Assembly (NCBI GenBank): GCA_964354375.1 | Contig: CAYGZQ010000091.1 | Span: 1 to 11,552, forward strand | Source: CAYGZQ01 sp964354375 [NCBI: uncultured Planctomycetota bacterium] | Lineage (GTDB): Bacteria; JAJVIF01; JAPKYR01 | Direction of reading: 5' to 3' | Length of the DNA: 11,552 nucleotides | Shown here: positions 6,356 through 11,552 of the stretch, piece by piece | Layout: each line of letters starts with the position of its first letter | How positions within the stretch are numbered: position 1 is the stretch's first letter | The notes under the pieces: model-generated | What the model was told of the DNA's origin: nothing | Databases searched by the model: none | The model's input: only the letters and a program-made list of their open reading frames with translations | Position numbers and translations under genes: made by a program

Positions 6356-8812
6356 ATGTATCGCAGAGTTCCGGTCTTTTTGTTGTTGACGCTCATCCTG
6401 GCAGGATGCGGCAAGTCGACTGCAAACAATGCCCTTGTGCCCCCTGAGAATCCGTCTCTTTCGGCAACAGGGGAAAACGCTCAGATTCCCCGGAGCGTAA
6501 GGCAGCTCTGGGGGTACTGGGAAGTCACGATCTCGCCCGAATCGTCAGAGGCTACTGTGGAGCCGGTTCGTTCGGCTGAGTTCCACCTGAATGCGCTGAA
6601 ATTGCTGGAAAAGAACCCGTGCCAGGACTGCCTGGGGATATCAAACATCCAGTTTCTGTCGCAGAACCGCATCGTGCTCGATGTGACAATCAAGCATCCC
6701 GGCCAGGGGAATCCGGACTTTGTCATCTATGATGTGAGGGGGATTTTCCTGACGGATTCGGATTTCTCGTTTCCCGGAAACGACGTGAGCATATCGTGGG
6801 ACGGGACTCATCCGCGACTTCTGAATCCTGACGGCTGCACAACCCTTTTCAATGCGGTGGAATTCCCTCCCGATCAGCCGGGACCCCAGGTTCTCAAATA
6901 CGTCCCTGGGAAATGGGCGACCGATCCGGATCCCGACGCAACGCTGAATCCGTTCGTGGCGTTCGAGAGGGATGCGATTCAAAGAGCCTTTGGCGTCGGT
7001 AAGCCGACGACGACGCGCACGATGCACCTTGAGGTTCCGTCGGGAGAAATCGAATTCGGGTACGCGGTGGACGCAAGCTGGGTGCCGGTCGACACTTTTC
7101 CGTTGTCGCCGAACTGTCCGGAAGCGTACGCGATTAGAGTTGAATACCTGGGAGCCCTGGGCAATTCGAGCGGCAGCGAAACCGGCATCAACGTTGTTCC
7201 AGTCTATCATGACCAGCCCTTCGGGACGACAAAGACGGTGACGATGGAATGCCCTCAGCTTTTCGAAGGCATCAAGTCCCTGAAATACGGCGGTTCTACG
7301 TCGGAGGGATACTCGATGTACACGGGACTGGTGGTGAACGATCTTGGAGCCGACGAGGGAGAATACCCGCTGCTGATAAGGGTCGATGCGAATGGATATG
7401 ATCCGAACCTCGGAGCCATGTCCGCATGGACGGTGGGATCCGTGAGAGTGTCCGAAGGATCGTCCCAGGGATGGTGTCGGGCATGGGGCACACCTGTGGG
7501 GGATTCCGGTAACGGAATAGCAATGGACCTTGAGGAAAACATCTATGTCGCCGGGCAGGTTTGGGGAACCAGTCGCGACGCGTTTCTTGCAAAGACGGAC
7601 TGGCAGGGTAATCCATTGTGGGCATACTCGTGGGGAGGCGAATGGGCGGACATCTGCTACGACGTCGCTGTGTACAAGGGGGGCTACATATACGTAACGG
7701 GGTGTTTTGCGAAGACGGTGGACTTCGACCCGGGTCCGGGCGTCACCGAGCTGACTGCGCAGGGGGAGTCGGATGCATTTCTGTCTTGTTTCAACACGAA
7801 AGGCCAGTTCGTGTGGGCACGCGCATGGGGATCGAATGATGCCGGCGATCCTGTGGATGTGGCAAGAGGCCTCGCGGTTGACGAGAAGGGAGACATCTAT
7901 GTCACCGGCTGTTTCGGCGGCACGGTCGACTTCGATCCCGGCACTGACATGAACAAGCTGAAGGCAAACAATCAGGACGTGTTCCTGACGAAATTCGATG
8001 CATTGGGCAACCACCTGTGGGCTGTTTCCTGGGGAGGCACAGGCCTTGGAGATGTCGGGTACGGTGTGGCGTGCGACGGAGAAGGAAATATCTGCGTGTG
8101 CGGCTCATTTGAGAACTCAGTGGATTTCGATCCATCGGTCTGGCCGGAAATGCATCAAGCCAAGGGTGGAAAAGACGCGTTCATGAGCAAGTTCTCTCCG
8201 GACGGAGACCTCATCTGGGTTCGCACCTGGGGAAATACCGAGGACGATTTTTGCCATGCCGTCGCGGCACACGATTTCATGGGAATTATGGTCAGCGGGG
8301 AATATGTCGGGGGCATCGATCTCGACCCCGGCGCCGGGACATTCTGGGTCGCTTCCGAAGTGCAGGCGGACTACGTGTCCGCATTCACGGCCTCGGGTGC
8401 TTTCACGACAGCGACCAGGAGTGGGATTCAGCCGCCTCCGACAACAGGGGGGTCGCCGATATCGGGCATTTCATTCGACATGTTCGGCAACATGTATGTC
8501 TCGGGATACTTCCGGGGCACGTACGATTTCGACTATAACGATCCCGGCGAGGTGTATGTCTCAAAGGGAGAATGGGACGGATTCGTATCGAAATACACGC
8601 CCGACCTCGAGCATCTCTGGACGGTCCCGTTCGGCGGAAAGGTATCGGACTGGGGACTGGACATCGTGGTCAGCCCGTCCGGTCGAATCTACACAACCGG
8701 CTTCTTCGGAGAGAAAGTCGATTTCGATCCGGGTCCCGACGAGGACATCCATACCGCAGTCGGCGGATCGGACATTTTCCTGATGAGTTGTAGACCCGAC
8801 GGGACCTGGTAA
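6356..8812 (+). CDS. Secreted lipoprotein LP2: shared LWG/DVRG N-terminal domain plus seven-bladed SBBP beta-propeller
   Basis: This encodes 818 residues. The signal peptide ends in LAGC with lipidated Cys18 and Gly at +2. Residues about 50-370 are the domain shared with LP1 and LP3 (LWGYW at 51-55, a CQDC pair at 89-92, DVRG at 126-129, DATLN at 194-198). From Trp373 to the C-terminus there are seven SBBP-type repeats of about 65 residues, each with a leading W..xWG, an IYVTG-like strand, a DFDPG-like loop and a DAFLxKFDxxGN-like end. The Asp motif falls at 456, 525, 590, 655, 724 and 789. Blade 1 is 14 residues shorter than in LP3 and lacks it; blade 5 has DLDPG and blade 6 DFDYN. Seven copies match a closed propeller, normally a binding platform. 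The protein is rich in Cys for a secreted protein. Its function and ligand are unknown. Confidence 0.93.
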   Translation: MYRRVPVFLLLTLILAGCGKSTANNALVPPENPSLSATGENAQIPRSVRQLWGYWEVTISPESSEATVEPVRSAEFHLNALKLLEKNPCQDCLGISNIQFLSQNRIVLDVTIKHPGQGNPDFVIYDVRGIFLTDSDFSFPGNDVSISWDGTHPRLLNPDGCTTLFNAVEFPPDQPGPQVLKYVPGKWATDPDPDATLNPFVAFERDAIQRAFGVGKPTTTRTMHLEVPSGEIEFGYAVDASWVPVDTFPLSPNCPEAYAIRVEYLGALGNSSGSETGINVVPVYHDQPFGTTKTVTMECPQLFEGIKSLKYGGSTSEGYSMYTGLVVNDLGADEGEYPLLIRVDANGYDPNLGAMSAWTVGSVRVSEGSSQGWCRAWGTPVGDSGNGIAMDLEENIYVAGQVWGTSRDAFLAKTDWQGNPLWAYSWGGEWADICYDVAVYKGGYIYVTGCFAKTVDFDPGPGVTELTAQGESDAFLSCFNTKGQFVWARAWGSNDAGDPVDVARGLAVDEKGDIYVTGCFGGTVDFDPGTDMNKLKANNQDVFLTKFDALGNHLWAVSWGGTGLGDVGYGVACDGEGNICVCGSFENSVDFDPSVWPEMHQAKGGKDAFMSKFSPDGDLIWVRTWGNTEDDFCHAVAAHDFMGIMVSGEYVGGIDLDPGAGTFWVASEVQADYVSAFTASGAFTTATRSGIQPPPTTGGSPISGISFDMFGNMYVSGYFRGTYDFDYNDPGEVYVSKGEWDGFVSKYTPDLEHLWTVPFGGKVSDWGLDIVVSPSGRIYTTGFFGEKVDFDPGPDEDIHTAVGGSDIFLMSCRPDGTW

Positions 8813-8832
8813 CAGGTTCCGTTGAACATAAA

Positions 8833-8866
8833 CGGGAGGAGGGGCCCTGCCTTGCTCCTCCTCCCG
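8833..8866 (+). terminator. Strong intergenic hairpin between LP2 and LP3, without T run
   Basis: CGGGAGGAGG (8833-8842) pairs perfectly over ten bases with CCTCCTCCCG (8857-8866), leaving a 14-base loop. It starts 20 bases after the LP2 stop and lies 26 bases before the LP3 ribosome binding site. The downstream CCCCGC is not a T run, so full intrinsic termination is unlikely. An RNA stability element or partial attenuator that sets LP2 and LP3 at different levels is more plausible. Confidence 0.5.
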
Positions 8867-8892
8867 CCCCGCTAGCGAATGAAATCGCTCTT

Positions 8893-8898
8893 AGGAGG
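8893..8898 (+). promoter_or_regulatory. Strong ribosome binding site of LP3
   Basis: AGGAGG lies eight bases before the ATG at 8907, with the same sequence and spacing as at LP2. It also fixes the start directly ahead of the signal peptide. Confidence 0.85.
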
Positions 8899-8906
8899 AT
8901 CCCCCC

Positions 8907-11420
8907 ATGTCTCGCTCCATTCTTGTATTGACCATGATTGCGTCTTTGCTGGCAAGCTGCGGACGCTCGCCGGGCGGGAATCCCGTGCAGCCCCCAGGCA
9001 CACAATCGTCATCGGATTCAATCTCGACCCAGTCCGCCTGTCCGACCGAGAACAATCGGCATCTCTGGGGTTGGTGGAATATCCGAATCCTCCCCGAAAG
9101 CGGCGATGTGGAGATCGTCCCGATACGATCGGCTGAGATGCACCTGAATGTCGTCAGACTGCTCGAGGTCGATCCGTGCAACTCCTGCCTTAACATCGAG
9201 GATGTGAAGCTCCATCCCGGGAACGAACTCACATGCCGCGTATGGATCAAGCATCCTCTCGCGCCGACGAAGAATCTTTGCGCCTTTGATGTGCGCGGCG
9301 TGTTCGTGACCGGTGCGGACTACAATTTCGCCGGCAGCGGAAGAATGGTGTCCCTGGGGAAAGACTACCCGAGCCTTATCGATCCGGACGGGTACGCGGC
9401 GCTGTTCAATCCGACCGAGTTTCCCCCCGACTCCGATATCCTGCCGGCTCTGAGATACATCCCGGGTCTGCACGCAAACGGCGGGGACCTGAACGCGACG
9501 CTGAACCCGTTCCTGGCCTTCGCCAAGGACAGCGAAAGGAGGCTGTTCGGAGCGGGATACCCTTGGACCAACCGAATTGTGAGAATCCGGGTCCCCGAGA
9601 ATCAGAGCCCCATAGAGTTCGGGTACGTTGTGGATGCTTGCTGGATGCCGGTGGAGAACGTGACAAACCCCTGGAAAGATTTTCCGCCTGAAGCGAACTG
9701 CCCGGAAGTCTACGAAATCAGGTATCAGATGGAAGAGGGTCTGAAACCTGTCGCACAGTCATACGCCAAGATCAACGTTGACGTTCTCGACCACCAGGGT
9801 TTGGACACGATCGCCTCGGTCACCGTCGAAGCTCCCCAGCTCTTCGGTGGCGAGGTCCAGCTGGCGTATTCATGCGACACGGCCGACGGGGCGCACAGGT
9901 TCACGAGTAAAATCACAAACGAGTTCGGATCGCCGGTCGGAGAGTACCCGCTCCTGGTAAAAGTGACCGACTCTCAACCGGATCCCAACCTGGGTGAGAT
10001 TGCCGCCTACAATGTATTCCTGCTCTCCGTGACGACGTGCTGGGTGCAGACATGGGGGGGTGAAGGAACCGACTCCGGCAATTCCGTCGCAGTCGACTCC
10101 CTCAGCAACATCTATTCGGCCGGTCAGTTCTCGGGCACGGTCGATTTCGACCCCGGCGTCGGGACCGAGCAATTTGCCGCAGAACACGGAGCTTATGTTA
10201 CCAAGTTCGCCTCCGACGGCGTCTTCGAATGGGCTAAGGTCTGGGCAACCGAGAATGGCAGCTCCGCCTCAGCCAGGGGGGTGACGGTGGATGGCTGCGG
10301 GTACACTTACGTGACCGGCTCCTTCGACGGCACGATAGATTTCGATCCGGGTCCCGGGACCGACATGAGGTCCGGCATGAACAATATCTACCTCCTCCAG
10401 CTCGATCCGAACGGCTCGCTGGAATGGGCCCGAACGTGGGGTTCATCGGGTATGGACTCGGGAGTCGGTGTGCAGGCAACCCAGGACGGGTATGTGTACC
10501 TCGCCGGCGCTTTCACGGGTATGGTTGATTTCGACCCCGGTTCGGGGAATGACTTTCACACCTCAAACGGCGGAGGAGACATCTTTCTTGCGAGGTTCAA
10601 CGCTGGCGGGTTGTTCCAGTGGGCAAGGACATGGGGAGGCACGGGTCTTCTCGACTTGGGCGAAGGTGTGGCTGTTAACGAATATGGCGCGGTGTATGTC
10701 TCCGGAGCATTCAGCGAAGAGGTCGATTTCGATCCCAGCACCTCAGTCTGCAAGATCACGTCGAACGGCGCTCAGGACTGCTTCATCAGCGCGTTCGACA
10801 CATCGGGCAATTTCGCCTGGGCGACGGCGTGGGGCGGATCGGACGATGATGCAGCGCACACCGTCGGCGCCCCGTGCACCGGCCTGGCCGTTGTTGCCGG
10901 GGAATTTCGCGGCGCCGTCGATTTCGATCCGGGTCCGGGCGATGACACTCACGACCCGCCCGGCTATCTGTCCTCCTTTGTCAGCGTCTTCTCATGGGAA
11001 GGGGAGTTCATGAAGTGCACGGCATGGGGCGCGACTCCCGAACCGCCTCCATCAAGCTGCGAGCCCGTGACCGGCCTCGGCGTCGACACCACCGGAAATC
11101 TCTATGTCGCCGGCTACTTCTCCGGCGAGGTGGACTTCGACCCGGGCGGCACTTCCGAGATTCACGAAGCCGTGGGCGGATGGGACGGGTTCCTGAGCAA
11201 ATTCGACAGCTCGGGGGGCCACCTCTGGACGCAGACCTGGGGCGGGCTGGACGATGATCGCGGACTTGGCGTCGCTGTCGCCAAAAACGGCAGCATCTAT
11301 GTGACCGGTTTCTTCAGGGACAAGGTCGACTTCAATCCCGGAGCCGAGCAGGATATCCGGGTTTCCAGCGGCGACAGCGATGTATACCTGATTAAGTACT
11401 CGCCATCTGGAGAGTGGTGA
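8907..11420 (+). CDS. Secreted lipoprotein LP3: paralogue of LP2 with seven-bladed SBBP beta-propeller
   Basis: This encodes 837 residues. The signal peptide ends in LASC with lipidated Cys18, followed by Gly and a Gly/Pro/Ser/Gln-rich linker. The shared N-terminal domain spans about 52-376 (LWGWW at 53-57, CNSC at 91-94, DVRG at 128-131, NATLN at 196-200). Seven SBBP repeats run from Trp379 to the end, with the Asp motif at 413, 478, 541, 607, 672, 743 and 808; all seven blades keep it, as DFDPG, DFDPS or DFNPG. Blade 6 carries a Pro-rich insert (PEPPP) in the same place as the PPP insert of LP2, and blade 4 opens with WGGTGL in both. This shows the proteins share a whole-length ancestor. 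Both end in a final Trp that matches the first Trp of a blade. It is probably an outer-membrane binding protein of unknown ligand, co-transcribed with LP2. Confidence 0.93.
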   Translation: MSRSILVLTMIASLLASCGRSPGGNPVQPPGTQSSSDSISTQSACPTENNRHLWGWWNIRILPESGDVEIVPIRSAEMHLNVVRLLEVDPCNSCLNIEDVKLHPGNELTCRVWIKHPLAPTKNLCAFDVRGVFVTGADYNFAGSGRMVSLGKDYPSLIDPDGYAALFNPTEFPPDSDILPALRYIPGLHANGGDLNATLNPFLAFAKDSERRLFGAGYPWTNRIVRIRVPENQSPIEFGYVVDACWMPVENVTNPWKDFPPEANCPEVYEIRYQMEEGLKPVAQSYAKINVDVLDHQGLDTIASVTVEAPQLFGGEVQLAYSCDTADGAHRFTSKITNEFGSPVGEYPLLVKVTDSQPDPNLGEIAAYNVFLLSVTTCWVQTWGGEGTDSGNSVAVDSLSNIYSAGQFSGTVDFDPGVGTEQFAAEHGAYVTKFASDGVFEWAKVWATENGSSASARGVTVDGCGYTYVTGSFDGTIDFDPGPGTDMRSGMNNIYLLQLDPNGSLEWARTWGSSGMDSGVGVQATQDGYVYLAGAFTGMVDFDPGSGNDFHTSNGGGDIFLARFNAGGLFQWARTWGGTGLLDLGEGVAVNEYGAVYVSGAFSEEVDFDPSTSVCKITSNGAQDCFISAFDTSGNFAWATAWGGSDDDAAHTVGAPCTGLAVVAGEFRGAVDFDPGPGDDTHDPPGYLSSFVSVFSWEGEFMKCTAWGATPEPPPSSCEPVTGLGVDTTGNLYVAGYFSGEVDFDPGGTSEIHEAVGGWDGFLSKFDSSGGHLWTQTWGGLDDDRGLGVAVAKNGSIYVTGFFRDKVDFNPGAEQDIRVSSGDSDVYLIKYSPSGEW

Positions 11421-11440
11421 GTTACTTATATGCGTGCGCG

Positions 11441-11476
11441 AAAGCCCACCCCTTACCGGGTGGGCTTTCTGTTTTC
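11441..11476 (+). terminator. Rho-independent terminator after LP3
   Basis: AAAGCCCACCC (11441-11451) and GGGTGGGCTTT (11458-11468) form a perfect 11-pair stem with a 6-base loop (CTTACC), followed by CTGTTTTC. It lies 20 bases after the LP3 stop. Because the stem starts with AAA and ends with TTT, it could act on both strands. It is the best terminator in the window and closes the lipoprotein cluster. Confidence 0.85.
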
Positions 11477-11514
11477 GTGTTTCGAATTTGTCGGAACGGT
11501 AGCTCTCCATGTGA

Positions 11515-11534
11515 CCGCTCGCTGACGCTCGCGG
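11515..11534 (+). repeat. Short repeat element with CGCTCGC direct repeats and CCGC/GCGG ends
   Basis: CGCTCGC occurs at 11516-11522 and again at 11526-11532, separated by TGA. The outer CCGC (11515-11518) and GCGG (11531-11534) are complementary. The same kind of sequence recurs between genes in some planctomycete-like genomes, from memory and not checked. Only one copy is in this window. Confidence 0.4.
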
Positions 11535-11552
11535 CTCTGTTATGAGGCGTTT

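Noticed and set aside
6620-6634. Cytochrome c heme site at the CxxC of LP2 and LP3
   Set aside because: The residue after the second Cys is Leu in both, not the His required in CxxCH.
6641-8014. Minus-strand open frame of 457 codons opposite LP2
   Set aside because: It has no recognisable domain and its protein is rich in Arg/His/Val as expected for an antisense shadow in a GC-rich gene. The plus strand there carries clear SBBP repeats and the shared N-terminal domain.
2436-11420. Peptidase, glycosidase or other enzyme activity in the lipoproteins
   Set aside because: No catalytic triad, zinc motif or glycosidase signature was recognised in the repeats or the shared N-terminal domain; they look like binding or scaffold proteins.

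Overview
The window is a GC-rich piece of bacterial chromosome with no mobile elements, CRISPR array, or tRNA or rRNA genes that I can see. It probably comes from a diderm (two-membrane) bacterium. Three large lipoproteins carry classical lipoboxes with no Asp at +2, which in the E. coli-type sorting rule means outer-membrane targeting, and there is a RodZ-type cell-shape protein. The lipoprotein architectures (DFDPG-type SBBP propeller repeats, PKD-like plus jelly-roll modules) are common in poorly cultured FCB/PVC-like lineages. That placement is inference; no phylogenetic marker here fixes it.

Layout. (1) Positions 1-880, minus strand: a class IV (fold-type IV, PLP-dependent) aminotransferase, missing only its last residues beyond the left edge. 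(2) Positions 881-1078: a divergent intergenic region with one promoter on each strand; the rightward one has a consensus TATAAT inside a short palindrome. (3) Positions 1079-1366: a small unrecognised two-helix membrane protein. (4) Positions 1500-2291: a RodZ-like protein (HTH_25, one membrane helix, periplasmic DUF4115-like domain) with its own promoter and a structured leader. (5) Positions 2292-2435: a hairpin pair followed by five copies of an 11-bp repeat directly before the next gene. (6) Positions 2436-5462: a 1008-residue lipoprotein (LP1) whose C-terminal half is a duplicated PKD-like plus jelly-roll module. (7) Positions 5489-6241: an RlmB/TrmH-type 23S rRNA 2'-O-methyltransferase, a housekeeping gene sitting between the lipoproteins. 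(8) Positions 6356-8812 and 8907-11420: two tandem paralogous lipoproteins (LP2, LP3), each ending in a seven-bladed SBBP beta-propeller. (9) Positions 11421-11552: a clear intrinsic terminator and a short intergenic repeat.

The main point of interest is that LP1, LP2 and LP3 share a long N-terminal domain of about 370 residues. It is marked by LWGxW near residue 47-55, DVRG at residue 125-131 and a D/NATxN motif at residue 190-200. I cannot assign this domain to a named family. It is joined to two different kinds of C-terminal module, so the locus looks like a small family of surface lipoproteins with a constant N-terminal part and variable display or binding parts. LP2 and LP3 match blade for blade and so arose by whole-gene duplication. 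Their function is unknown: binding, adhesion or envelope scaffolding are all possible, and no catalytic motif was seen.
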